Source: Nocardia brasiliensis NBRC 14402
GTDB lineage: Bacteria > Actinomycetota > Actinomycetes > Mycobacteriales > Mycobacteriaceae
Direction of reading: 5' to 3'
DNA length: 50,749 bases
NCBI RefSeq assembly: GCF_000308475.2
Contig: NZ_BAFT02000031.1
Span: 1 to 50,749 of the forward strand
Of the stretch, positions 1-8,468 are shown piece after piece. Each line of letters opens with the position of its first letter. Position 1 is the first letter of the stretch. Made by a program: the position numbers and the translations under genes. The notes under the pieces were generated by a model. It was given only the letters and a program-made list of their open reading frames with translations. It did not search any database and was not told where the DNA came from.

Positions 1-443
1 CGGTCGAGCGCGTTGATCAACACCGGCACCTTGCCGAACGCATGACTCCAGCTGACCTGTGCGGCGAACATGTGCGGATGGCTGGTGGCGACCGCCGCGA
101 CGCCGCCGAGCGCGCGAACCCGCTCGACGATGTCGTCGTCGATGTAGGCGGGCGGATCCCAGAGCAGATTGCCGTGCGGCGTCTGCGCGACGAACGACCA
201 GTGGCCGATCGCGAATCGCGGTGTGCGGCGCAGGCTGTGCAGCCCGCGCCCGTGGTCGCGCTGCTCCACCTCGTGCGGTTGTCGCGCGAGTTCCGCATGC
301 GTCGTCCAGTGCCCGTGCGGCCCCAGGTCGCCGCGCTCCTCGATGCTCACCGCGTCGCTGGCGAACACGCAGCCGTTGTCCGGCGGCGGCGCAACGGTAT
401 TCGCGTGCTCGAGCCCGCACCCATCACAAATCCAGGTCGTCAT
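1..443 (-). CDS. MBL-fold metallo-hydrolase, N-terminal part (cut by window edge)
   Basis: An open minus-strand frame runs from an ATG at 443 off the left edge of the window; about 147 residues are visible. The N-terminus has a small zinc-ribbon-like segment (CDGCG at residues 6-10). It is followed by a stretch ending in the motif SHPHM, which takes the place of the metal-binding HxHxDH loop seen in hydroxyacylglutathione-hydrolase-like proteins, then by SWSHAFGKVPV. This order (Cys-rich head, GHWSF/LLWDPP strand, SHPH loop) is typical of a bacterial MBL-fold family with a rubredoxin-like head. The replacement of HxHxDH by SHPH suggests altered metal binding. The substrate is unknown. It is divergent from the peptidase gene that starts at 560. 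Confidence 0.72.
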   Translation of the reverse strand, partial: MTTWICDGCGLEHANTVAPPPDNGCVFASDAVSIEERGDLGPHGHWTTHAELARQPHEVEQRDHGRGLHSLRRTPRFAIGHWSFVAQTPHGNLLWDPPAYIDDDIVERVRALGGVAAVATSHPHMFAAQVSWSHAFGKVPVLINALD

Positions 444-559
444 ACCCGACAGTCTGAAACCTCGACCGCACTCGAGGTCAACCCGTTCATGGGACGTTTT
501 CGGTAGGCTGCCCGGGACAGCTCGGTCGGTGCAGCGAAGTGTGATCCGCAGGGAGCAGC

Positions 560-2689
560 ATGAGTGGCGTGGGCGTTCGAGGTATGACCAGGGCCGCCGC
601 GGCAGTGTGCGCGGTGATGACGGTGGCCGCGTGTGGTGGGCGGGACGCGGCTCCGGACGACCCGTTCCTGTGGCTGGAAGAGTTGGACAGTGCGCGGGCG
701 CGCAGCTGGGTGGCGGCGGAGAACGAGAAGACGCTCGGCGTCCTGGAGCAGGACCCGCGCTACGCCGAGAACCTCGCCACGGCAAAGGAACTCGGGAACG
801 CGCCCGACCGCCTGCCGGTGCCGCAGCTGGTGGACGGGCGGATCGCCAACTTCTGGCAGGACCCCGCGCACACGCGGGGGGTCTGGCGGGTCACCTCGGT
901 CGCCGATTACGAGTCGGCGCAACCGAATTGGGCCACGCTGCTCGATCTGGACGCGCTGGCGAAAACTGAGGACGAGAACTGGGTCTGGAAGGGTGCCGAC
1001 TGTGCGTCGGTGAGCGGAACGCGCTGCTTGATCAGCCTGTCCGAGGGCGGCGAGGACGCGATCACGATCCGCGAATTCGACGTGACCACGGGGCAGTTCG
1101 TGTCCGACGGGTTCGTCCTGCCGCGCAGTAAACAGAACGTCGCCTGGTCCGGCGAGGACACCCTGCTGGTGTCGCGGGAATGGCAGCCGGGTGAGGTGAC
1201 CACGTCGGGCTATCCGTACATCGTCAAGAAGGTGGTGCGCGGCCGTCCGCTCGCGGACGCGACGGAGGTGGTGCGTGGCGACAAGGCGGATGCCCTGGCG
1301 ACCGCGCCGCTGCTGCTGAGTGACGGAAACGGCAACAGGCTCAACGTCGTTCAGCGCTCGCCGTCGTTCTTCGAACGCAGCTTCACCCTGCTCACCGGGT
1401 CGGGCACGGCCACCCTCGCGCTGCCCCCGAAGGCGGACTTCGCCGGACGGGTCGGCGACCGGATCGTGCTGACCGTGCGGCAGGACTGGACGACCGCAGG
1501 CGCGACTTTCCGGGCGGGATCGCTGGTGTCGCTGAACGCCGACGAGATGGTGAAAGATCCGCAGCGGCTACGCGCCACCCCGGTGTACGTGCCGGGCCCG
1601 ACCGAGACCGCGGAGGGTGTACTCGCCACCCGCGATCGGCTGGTTGTCACCTCGATGAACGACGTGCGCGGCCGTGCCGCCATATACACTCCGCAGCCGG
1701 ACGGTTCATGGTCGGCAGCCCCGGTTCCGTTGCCGGACAACGCCGCGATCGCGACGGTGGACGCGGACGCGAAGGGCAGCGCCGCGTATCTGTCGGTGAC
1801 GTCCTTTCTGGATCCGACCACCGTGTGGCGGCTGGACACCGTGAGCGGGCAGGTGCAACCGGTGAAATCCACGCCGTCCAGGTTCGATTCGTCCAGGTAT
1901 GTGGTCGAACAGCACAAGGCCGTCTCACCGGACGGCACCCAGGTGCCGTACTTCATCGTGCACGCCGCCGATCTGCGTTTCGACAGCAGCACACCCACGA
2001 TCATGTACGGCTACGGTGGCTTCGAGATCTCGCAAACCCCCACCTATGACGGTGTGCTCGGCCGGCTGTGGCTGGCGCGGGGCGGCGCTTTCGTGGTGGC
2101 CAATATCCGCGGCGGCGGTGAATTCGGGCCCGCCTGGCATGAGGCGGCGCTGACCACCAACCGGCAGCGTGCCTTCGACGACTTCGCCGCGGTCGGCAAG
2201 GACCTGATCACCAGAAACATCACCGCCCCAGAGCATCTCGGCATTCTGGGGGGTTCGAACGGCGGGCTGCTGATGGGTGTCGAGCTCACCCAGCATCCGG
2301 AAATGTGGCAGGCGGTGGGCATTCAGGTGCCCCTGCTCGACATGGTGCGCTACGAGAAGATCGCCGCGGGGGCGTCCTGGGTGGGCGAATACGGCAGTGT
2401 CGCCGATCCCGCGCAGCGCGCGTTCCTCGAATCCATCTCGCCGTATCGCCAATTGCGTTCCGGTGTGCGATATCCCGAGCCGTTCATCTGGACCACCACC
2501 AAGGACGACCGGGTCGGCCCGCAGCACGCCCGCAAGTTTGCCGCGCGGCTCGCCGAACTCGGCAACCCGTACCTCTTCTACGAGGCGACCCAGGGCGGCC
2601 ACGGCGCGGGCACCACGATCGATGAGCAGGCGCAGATGAGCGCCCTGCAATACACCTATTTCATGCGGCGGCTGATGGGGTCGAGCTAG
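560..2689 (+). CDS. Prolyl oligopeptidase family (S9) serine peptidase, lipoprotein
   Basis: 709 residues. The N-terminus is a lipoprotein signal peptide with lipobox VAAC near residue 25, so the enzyme is probably anchored on the outer face of the membrane. An S9A-type beta-propeller region precedes the C-terminal alpha/beta-hydrolase domain. The nucleophile is Ser566 in GGSNGG, the DDRV motif at 649-652 supplies the acidic residue, and His681 lies in GGHGAG. The pattern YGYGGFEIS...RGGGEFGPAWH is characteristic of prolyl oligopeptidases and oligopeptidase B. The family cleaves short peptides; the substrate here is not determinable. Length fits the family. The start ATG lies behind GGGAGCAGC. 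The stop is only 6 bp from the convergent PIG-L gene. Confidence 0.93.
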   Translation: MSGVGVRGMTRAAAAVCAVMTVAACGGRDAAPDDPFLWLEELDSARARSWVAAENEKTLGVLEQDPRYAENLATAKELGNAPDRLPVPQLVDGRIANFWQDPAHTRGVWRVTSVADYESAQPNWATLLDLDALAKTEDENWVWKGADCASVSGTRCLISLSEGGEDAITIREFDVTTGQFVSDGFVLPRSKQNVAWSGEDTLLVSREWQPGEVTTSGYPYIVKKVVRGRPLADATEVVRGDKADALATAPLLLSDGNGNRLNVVQRSPSFFERSFTLLTGSGTATLALPPKADFAGRVGDRIVLTVRQDWTTAGATFRAGSLVSLNADEMVKDPQRLRATPVYVPGPTETAEGVLATRDRLVVTSMNDVRGRAAIYTPQPDGSWSAAPVPLPDNAAIATVDADAKGSAAYLSVTSFLDPTTVWRLDTVSGQVQPVKSTPSRFDSSRYVVEQHKAVSPDGTQVPYFIVHAADLRFDSSTPTIMYGYGGFEISQTPTYDGVLGRLWLARGGAFVVANIRGGGEFGPAWHEAALTTNRQRAFDDFAAVGKDLITRNITAPEHLGILGGSNGGLLMGVELTQHPEMWQAVGIQVPLLDMVRYEKIAAGASWVGEYGSVADPAQRAFLESISPYRQLRSGVRYPEPFIWTTTKDDRVGPQHARKFAARLAELGNPYLFYEATQGGHGAGTTIDEQAQMSALQYTYFMRRLMGSS

Positions 2690-2695
2690 TGGAGT

Positions 2696-3439
2696 TCAGA
2701 CGAAGAACGTCTCGCTGGTGCCGGTGAACCGGTCGAGGGCGTGCGGCGGCAGCACCGCCTGATCGGCTGGATGCTCCGAGATCGGCAGGATCTGGCTGCG
2801 GAACTGCGCGATGGCGCGCAATTTGGCCTCGACCGCCGGGCCGGGGAGGGTCAACGTACGGGCCCGGCTGCTGGGCACCACGGGATGTTCGGGAGTCGCC
2901 CAGTGCCACATCCAGATCGGGAATTCGAGCAGCCTGGTAGGCGAACCGGCGCAGGCTGCGGCCGCGGCGCGCCCCACTGCCTCGTGATCGGGGTGCCCGT
3001 CGTGGCGCCAGGTCGTCGCGCACCACACACCGGAGCGTCCGCATTCGGCGAGCACACCGGTGATGGCGTCGGTGACCGCAGCCTCCGCAGCGGCCACCTT
3101 GCCGTCTTCGACGCCCAATTGGAGCGGCGCGTCGGCGCCCAATTCCGCTGCCGCGCGCCGTGATTCGAGCGCACGCAGGTCTGCCAGTTCGGCCGGGGAG
3201 TAGGTGGGCGAGCCGGGATGGGAGCCCTCGCCGTCGGTGACCGTGACGACGGTGACCGGCAGGCCTTGCGCACGTGCCAGCGCGATCAACCCGCCGACGC
3301 CGAGTACCTCGTCGTCGGGGTGCGGGGCAACCACGACCAGATGCCGCCAGCCCACGAGGGAGAGTTCGTGCTGGCGCTGCCGCCAAGGCGACCAAGCGCT
3401 GACCGGGGTGCCTCGGGCGGCCAGGTCGATGATCTGCAT
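2696..3439 (-). CDS. PIG-L family N-acetyl-sugar deacetylase-like protein
   Basis: 247 residues, close to the usual length of the family. The zinc-binding signature HPDDE is at residues 40-44, and a second ligand region (GHPDHEAVG) lies downstream, as in GlcNAc-PI de-N-acetylase and the mycothiol enzymes MshB and Mca. Proteins of this family remove acetyl groups from, or hydrolyse amides on, amino-sugar conjugates with a divalent metal. The overall shape (short N-terminal arm, one domain) matches uncharacterised actinobacterial PIG-L proteins better than MshB itself, so no pathway is assigned. It is convergent with the peptidase gene and divergent from the PoxB-like gene. Confidence 0.88.
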   Translation of the reverse strand: MQIIDLAARGTPVSAWSPWRQRQHELSLVGWRHLVVVAPHPDDEVLGVGGLIALARAQGLPVTVVTVTDGEGSHPGSPTYSPAELADLRALESRRAAAELGADAPLQLGVEDGKVAAAEAAVTDAITGVLAECGRSGVWCATTWRHDGHPDHEAVGRAAAAACAGSPTRLLEFPIWMWHWATPEHPVVPSSRARTLTLPGPAVEAKLRAIAQFRSQILPISEHPADQAVLPPHALDRFTGTSETFFV

Positions 3440-3597
3440 GCCCCCGGGCTACCCCGCGCGGTCGGAGGCAAACGGCGGACGTGACCGGAATGTGGTTCAC
3501 CTCGCTACGCGGCATGGTGTGCTGGTAGCCGGGTATGCCCGCGGAAAGACGAGGTAACGAGGCCGAGAAAGACGACAGACCGCAGAGGAGCCGAGGA

Positions 3598-5322
3598 ATG
3601 ACCACGATCGCGGAAATGATTGTCAGCGCACTGGCCGAGGAGGGCGTCACCCACATCTGGGGTGTCGTCGGCGACGCGCTCAACCCGATCACCGACGCGA
3701 TCCGACGCGACGATCGGGTGGAATGGATCGGGGTACGCCACGAGGAGGTCGCCGCCTACGCCGCCGGGGCCCAAGCCCAGCTCACCGGCACCATCGGGGT
3801 GTGTATGGGTACGGTCGGACCCGGGTCGATCCACCTGCTCGGCGGGCTCTACGACGCGAAGAAATCGCACGCGCCCGTGCTCGCGATCTGTGGCCAGGTG
3901 CCCACCGCCGAGATCGGCAGCGAGTACTTCCAGGAGGTCGACAACGACTCCGTCTTCCGCGACGTCGCCGAGTTCACCGCGACGGTCACCACCGCGGAGC
4001 AGATGCCGCGGCTGCTCGAGCAGGCGGTGAACGCCGCCGTCTCGCGTCAGGGCGTCGCCGTGCTGACGATTCCGGGTGATGTCGGGGGACTGAAGCTCGC
4101 CGATCCCGATGCCCGCCCGCGGTTCGTCGCCCGCGATCGCACGATCGTTCCCGGCCCCGATGAGCTGCGCCAGGCCGCCGAAACGCTGAACCAGGCGGAG
4201 AAGGTGACCTTGCTGGTCGGGATCGGGGCCAGGGAAGCGCGCGCCGAGGCGCTGGAACTGGCGGCGAAGCTCAACGCGCCCATGGTGCTGACGATCAAAG
4301 CGAAAGAGGGCCTCGAGGACGACAACCCGTACGCCGTCGGGCAGACCGGGTTGATCGGTAATCCGGCCGCGAACGCGGCGCTCGAGGATTGTGACGTGCT
4401 GTTCCTGGTCGGCACCGACTTCCCGTATCGCGACTGGTACCCCACCGGCAAGACAGTCATCCAGCTCGACGCGCGGCTGGAGCACATCGGCCGGCGCACC
4501 GCGGTCGACGTCGCGATGGTCGGTCATGCGGGTCCGGCGCTGCGCGAGCTGCTCCCGAAGCTGGACGCCAAGAAATCGGACAAGCACCTGTCGAAGGCGC
4601 AGTCGCACTATCAGAGCTGGATGGAAAGTCAGCTGCGGCTGGCCGAGCCGAAGCACGACCGCAAATTCCTGGGCCGGATCCGGCGTCACCTGGACAATCC
4701 GGACGAGCTGATCCGCCCCGAGGCGGTCGCCGCCGCGGTGAACAAGCACGCGTCCGACGACGCGATCTTCACCTCGGACACCGGCATGTCGACGGTGTGG
4801 CTGTCCCGGTTCCTCACCATGCGCGGCTCGCGCCGGCTGCTCGGGTCGTTCAATTTCGGGTCCATGGCCAACGCGATGCCGCAGGCCCTCGGAGCACAGA
4901 TCCTCGATCGCGACCGGCAGGTCGTCGCCTTCTGCGGCGACGGCGGACTGCTGATGCTGCTCGGTGACCTGCGCACGGCCGTCACCTACGACCTCCCGTT
5001 CACCGCGGTGGTGTTCAACAACGGCCGGCTCGGCATGGTCAAACTCGAGCAGGAGGAAGGCGGCCTGCCCGAATTCGGCACCGTGCTGGACAACCCCGAC
5101 ATCGCCGCGGTCGCGCAGGCGATGGGCCTGCAGTCGCGCCGGGTCACCGACCCGGACGAGCTCGACGGGGCGATTGCGGAGGCGCTGCAGCAACGCAAGC
5201 CGGTGCTGCTCGATGTGGTCACCAACCCCGACGAGATCTCCGTGCCGCCGAAGCCCACGCTGGATCAGGCCTGGGGCTTCGCCATCGCCAAGGTCAAGGA
5301 GAGCATCGAGAGCCGCGCGTGA
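3598..5322 (+). CDS. PoxB-like thiamine-diphosphate enzyme (pyruvate oxidase/dehydrogenase type)
   Basis: 574 residues from the ATG at 3598, which follows GAGGAG. An in-frame upstream start at 3535 would add 21 residues unlike the family. All three ThDP-enzyme domains are visible. Catalytic Glu50 lies in RHEEVAAYAAGA. The central FAD-type domain contains VGQTGLIG. The ThDP motif begins GDGG and ends in FNNGRLGMV. Segments such as GSFNFGSMANAMPQALGAQ closely resemble Escherichia coli PoxB, which oxidises pyruvate to acetate and CO2. The protein stops where the E. coli enzyme still has its C-terminal amphipathic membrane-binding peptide, so a soluble oxidase or a different electron acceptor is plausible. 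It appears monocistronic. Confidence 0.9.
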   Translation: MTTIAEMIVSALAEEGVTHIWGVVGDALNPITDAIRRDDRVEWIGVRHEEVAAYAAGAQAQLTGTIGVCMGTVGPGSIHLLGGLYDAKKSHAPVLAICGQVPTAEIGSEYFQEVDNDSVFRDVAEFTATVTTAEQMPRLLEQAVNAAVSRQGVAVLTIPGDVGGLKLADPDARPRFVARDRTIVPGPDELRQAAETLNQAEKVTLLVGIGAREARAEALELAAKLNAPMVLTIKAKEGLEDDNPYAVGQTGLIGNPAANAALEDCDVLFLVGTDFPYRDWYPTGKTVIQLDARLEHIGRRTAVDVAMVGHAGPALRELLPKLDAKKSDKHLSKAQSHYQSWMESQLRLAEPKHDRKFLGRIRRHLDNPDELIRPEAVAAAVNKHASDDAIFTSDTGMSTVWLSRFLTMRGSRRLLGSFNFGSMANAMPQALGAQILDRDRQVVAFCGDGGLLMLLGDLRTAVTYDLPFTAVVFNNGRLGMVKLEQEEGGLPEFGTVLDNPDIAAVAQAMGLQSRRVTDPDELDGAIAEALQQRKPVLLDVVTNPDEISVPPKPTLDQAWGFAIAKVKESIESRA

Positions 5323-5328
5323 GCCGTG

Positions 5329-5355
5329 ACCCGGCCCGGCAGCGCGGGCGCGGGT
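5329..5355. terminator. Imperfect GC-rich hairpin after the PoxB-like gene
   Basis: ACCCGGCCCG and CGGGCGCGGGT form an imperfect stem seven bases after the stop codon. There is no T-tract, so this is only a possible terminator. Confidence 0.35.
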
Positions 5356-5400
5356 CTGGTCATCGGTAGATCCCATGACAACCGGGCGCGGAAGGTTTAG

Positions 5401-5412
5401 TGTCCGAGGACA
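5401..5412. promoter_or_regulatory. Palindrome upstream of the solute-binding protein gene
   Basis: TGTCC-GA-GGACA is a perfect 12-bp dyad about 84 bp before the GTG start of the lipoprotein gene. It is in the right position for an operator, but no cognate regulator is adjacent. Confidence 0.3.
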
Positions 5413-5495
5413 TTCCAAGGTTGTCGGGATCGGGCACGGGGAGTTCCGTCGTGCTCGGGTGTGTCCCGAAAACCGGTTATGAATCGGGAGAACGC

Positions 5496-7103
5496 GTGAG
5501 ATTCACAAGAGCTGGTGCGCTGCTCGCGGCGGCACTGATGGCCACAAGCCTCGGGGCGACCGCATGTTCGTCGGACGGCGGTGCGGATTCGAGCATCGTG
5601 ACCACCAATGCCGGGGAGCCGCAGAACCCGCTGGTGCCCACCAACACCAACGAGAACATGGGCGGTCGCGTGGTCGACCGGCTGTGGGCCGGGTTGAAGT
5701 ACTACGACGCCGACGGCAAGGCGCACAACGAGGTCGCCGACAAGATCGAAACGACCGACCGGAAGAACTACAAGATCACCCTGAAGCCGGACTGGAAGTT
5801 CAGCGACGGCACTCCGGTCACCGCGAAGTCGTATGTCGACGCCTGGAACTACGGCGCGCTCAGCACCAACGCACAGCTGCAGAGCTACGTGTTCAATCCG
5901 ATCAAGGGCTTCAAGGACGTGTCGGCGGAGAACCCGACGGTCAAGACGATGTCCGGGCTGAAGGTGATCGACGATCGCACCTTCACCGTCGAGCTCGAAT
6001 CGCCGTCCATCGACTTCGAGACCGAACTCGGTTACGCGCCGTTCTACCCGCTGCCCGAGGTGGCGTTCAAGGACATGAAGGCGTTCGGCGAGCACCCGAT
6101 CGGCAACGGTCCGTACAAGTTCGCCAGCGACACCGCGTGGCAGCACAACGTGCAGATCGACCTGGTGCCCAACCCGGAATACAAGGGTGGGCGGCCGGCC
6201 AAGAACGACGGCCTGCGCTTCGTGATGTACCAGTCGTTCGACACGGCGTACGCGGACTTGCAGGCGGGCAACCTCGACACCCTCGACGTGATCCCCGACA
6301 GCGCGATGGGCACCTACAAGCAGGACCTCGGCGATCGCGCGATCACCAAGCCGATCGCGTACAAGGCGTCCATCGGCATCCAGACCACGGTGCCGCACTT
6401 CGGCGGCGAGGAAGGACTGCTCCGGCGCAAGGCGCTGTCGATGGCGATCAACCGGGAACAGATCTCGCAGAACATCTTCCACGGCACCCGGATTCCGGCG
6501 CGGGACTTCACCGCGAGCACGCTGCCCGGCTTCAAGGGCGACCTGCCCGGCTCGGAGGTGTTGCGGTTCGACCCGACCGAGGCCAAGAAACTGTGGGCGC
6601 AGGCCGACGCCATTTCGCCGTGGTCGGGCACGTACGAGATCGCCTACAACTCCGACGGCGGCCACCAGGGCTGGGTCGAAGCCACGGCGAACAGCATCAA
6701 GAACACCCTCGGCATCGAGGCCGTCGGCACCCCGTATCCGACGTTCAAGACCATCCGGGACCTGATCAACGCCAAGACGATCAACAAGGCGTTCCGGTAC
6801 GGCTGGCAGGGTGACTACCCGACGATGCTGCAGTTCCTCAGCGCGATGTACTACAGCTTCTCCGAGACCAACAACGTCAACTACAACAACCCCGAGTTCG
6901 ACAAACTGCTGAACGATGCGCTGGCCGCGTCGACGCAGGAGGAGTCCTACAAGATCGTCGCGCAGGCGCAGACGCTGTTGTTCAAGGACATGGCCGATAT
7001 CCCGATGTTCGACTACCAGGCCGCCGCAGGCCGCTCGGAGAACGTCAAGAAGGCCGAGCTGGCCTGGAACGGACTGTTCGACTTCGAGGGAATCGAGAAG
7101 TAG
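5496..7103 (+). CDS. Peptide/nickel-type ABC transporter solute-binding lipoprotein (SBP family 5)
   Basis: 535 residues from a GTG at 5496 placed five bases after GGGAG; earlier in-frame starts give an N-terminus that is not a signal peptide. The signal peptide ends in the lipobox ATAC, so the mature protein is a membrane-tethered lipoprotein. The body has SBP_bac_5 features: an opening segment of the type EPQNPLVPTNTNE, the DWKFSDGTPVTAKSYVDAWNY motif near the first third, repeated Tyr/Trp-rich segments, and a C-terminal DIPMFDY. It should capture oligopeptides or related solutes for an ABC importer. No permease or ATPase gene is next to it, so it must use components encoded elsewhere. A strong hairpin follows. 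Confidence 0.93.
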   Translation: MRFTRAGALLAAALMATSLGATACSSDGGADSSIVTTNAGEPQNPLVPTNTNENMGGRVVDRLWAGLKYYDADGKAHNEVADKIETTDRKNYKITLKPDWKFSDGTPVTAKSYVDAWNYGALSTNAQLQSYVFNPIKGFKDVSAENPTVKTMSGLKVIDDRTFTVELESPSIDFETELGYAPFYPLPEVAFKDMKAFGEHPIGNGPYKFASDTAWQHNVQIDLVPNPEYKGGRPAKNDGLRFVMYQSFDTAYADLQAGNLDTLDVIPDSAMGTYKQDLGDRAITKPIAYKASIGIQTTVPHFGGEEGLLRRKALSMAINREQISQNIFHGTRIPARDFTASTLPGFKGDLPGSEVLRFDPTEAKKLWAQADAISPWSGTYEIAYNSDGGHQGWVEATANSIKNTLGIEAVGTPYPTFKTIRDLINAKTINKAFRYGWQGDYPTMLQFLSAMYYSFSETNNVNYNNPEFDKLLNDALAASTQEESYKIVAQAQTLLFKDMADIPMFDYQAAAGRSENVKKAELAWNGLFDFEGIEK

Positions 7104-7124
7104 CAGTTCGGCATTCGCCGGGTG

Positions 7125-7158
7125 AGGCCCGCTGACGCGCGAAAGTGTCAGCGGGCCT
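7125..7158 (+). terminator. Rho-independent-type terminator of the solute-binding protein gene
   Basis: Perfect 12-bp arms AGGCCCGCTGAC and GTCAGCGGGCCT enclose a 10-base loop, 21 bases after the stop codon. The T-tract is poor (TTCGCTT), as is common in GC-rich actinobacteria. Confidence 0.7.
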
Positions 7159-7165
7159 TCGCTTG

Positions 7166-7388
7166 TCAGCCCTGCTGGGTGGGGACGACGATCATTTCGG
7201 CCACGTTCATCCGCTTGGGTGCCGCGACCGCGTAGCCGATCGCGTCCGCGATGTCCTCGGCCGCAAGGGTTTCCAAGCTGTCGCGCCATTCTGCGAGGCC
7301 GGACTTCTGGCTGGTATCGCGCATGCCGTCACCGAGTTCGGTGCGCGCCGGTGACGACCGCCACGCGGCCGGTGAGGTTGTTTGTCAT
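7166..7388 (-). pseudogene. Short-chain dehydrogenase/reductase relic with large internal deletion
   Basis: Read on the minus strand from the ATG at 7388, the frame begins MTNNLTGRVAVVTGA, the Rossmann start of an SDR, and meets a stop three codons later. In another frame, from about 7344 to the stop at 7166, the sequence reads TELGDGMRDTSQKSGLAEW, then LETLAAEDIADAIGYAV and a final MIVVPTQQG. That is the usual C-terminal end of SDR oxidoreductases. The roughly 170 codons that normally lie between (glycine motif, Asn, Ser, YxxxK) are absent and the join is out of frame. The gene is therefore dead. Such SDR genes often lie divergent from an MmyB-type regulator, as this relic does. Confidence 0.8.
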
Positions 7389-7489
7389 GACCACAACATT
7401 CGTGCTGGTCACGACGCCGTGCCAGGGGAAGGACTTCCTGGTAGTGCGAGGGCCACCCAGGATGGCCGGGGCTCACTTACGCTCGAAGC

Positions 7490-8386
7490 ATGGATTCCGA
7501 CAATCGACTGGGCGCCTTCCTGCGGGCACGGCGCGAGCTGGTGCGCCCGGAGGATTTCGGGATGTCCGGCGGTGGTCAGCGCCGGGTATCGGGCCTGCGC
7601 CGCGAAGAGGTCGCGATGCTTGCGGGGATGAGCGCCGACTATTACGTGCGGCTCGAGCAAGGGCGGGACAAGCACCCCTCCGAGCAGGTGGTGGCGGCGC
7701 TGGCGCGGGTATTCGACCTGGACGAGGAGGCCACCGCACACCTGCGGGATCTGGCCAGGCCGCCGGTGCGGCAGCGCCGGGCGCCGCAGCGCGCGGAACG
7801 CGTGAGCCCCGGGCTGGCTAGCCTGATGGCGCAGTGGCCCAACACGCCCGCGCTGGTGCTCGGCCGGTATCTCGATGTGTTGATCGCGAATCCGCTTGCC
7901 GCAGTTGTCAATCCATGTTCGGTGCCCGGCGTGAATCAGGTCCGGATGATGTTCCTCGACCCGGAAGCCCGCCGGATCTATCCGGATTGGTCGCAGCATG
8001 CGGCGGAGACCGTGGCGAGCTTGCGCGCCAATGTCGGTACGGATCTGGACGATCCGCGGCTGACCGACCTCGTCGGCGAGTTGTCGCTCAAGAGCGAGGA
8101 CTTCCGCACCCTGTGGGCCAGGCACGATATCCGCGCGAAGATCGCGGGCCGCAAGCGCTTCGCCCATCCCCTGGTCGGTGAGATGACCCTGGACTACGAG
8201 ACTTTCACGGTGAACGGTGCGCCGGGCCAGCTGCTCATCGCCTATCACGCCCAACCGGGTTCGGAGTCCGAACGTACTTTGGCCCTGCTCGGCAGCATGA
8301 TCGCCACCGGCGACCCGCTGTTGCACGACCCCGGCGCGCACACGGTCGAGGCGGGGCGCGGGGGCTCGGTCCGGCCACCGGACTGA
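7490..8386 (+). CDS. Helix-turn-helix regulator, XRE N-terminus with MmyB-like ligand-binding domain
   Basis: 298 residues. An XRE-type HTH spans about residues 10-70, with RVSGLRREEVAMLAGMSADY and YVRLEQGRDKHPS as the signature of the MmyB-like group. The remaining 200 residues match the MmyB ligand-binding (PAS-like) fold, including an LRANVGTDLDDPR segment and a TLDYETFTVNGAPGQ strand near the end. Family members are usually repressors of a divergently transcribed oxidoreductase gene. Here the divergent gene is the SDR relic, so the regulator seems to have lost its neighbouring target. It is intact and probably self-regulated or acting elsewhere. Confidence 0.92.
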   Translation: MDSDNRLGAFLRARRELVRPEDFGMSGGGQRRVSGLRREEVAMLAGMSADYYVRLEQGRDKHPSEQVVAALARVFDLDEEATAHLRDLARPPVRQRRAPQRAERVSPGLASLMAQWPNTPALVLGRYLDVLIANPLAAVVNPCSVPGVNQVRMMFLDPEARRIYPDWSQHAAETVASLRANVGTDLDDPRLTDLVGELSLKSEDFRTLWARHDIRAKIAGRKRFAHPLVGEMTLDYETFTVNGAPGQLLIAYHAQPGSESERTLALLGSMIATGDPLLHDPGAHTVEAGRGGSVRPPD

Positions 8387-8468
8387 ACCCTGGGCGGTGT
8401 AGCCGAGTCCGGCGATACTCGACGGTGCTTGCGCGGCAGGCGTTGTCGAGATGAGCGGAGGATCTACG

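Noticed and set aside
3505..5418. Long minus-strand ORF opposite the PoxB-like gene (and a similar one opposite the solute-binding protein gene, 5397-7289)
   Set aside because: Arg/Val/Asp-rich shadow frames produced by GC-rich third positions; no motifs, and the plus strand has unmistakable genes.
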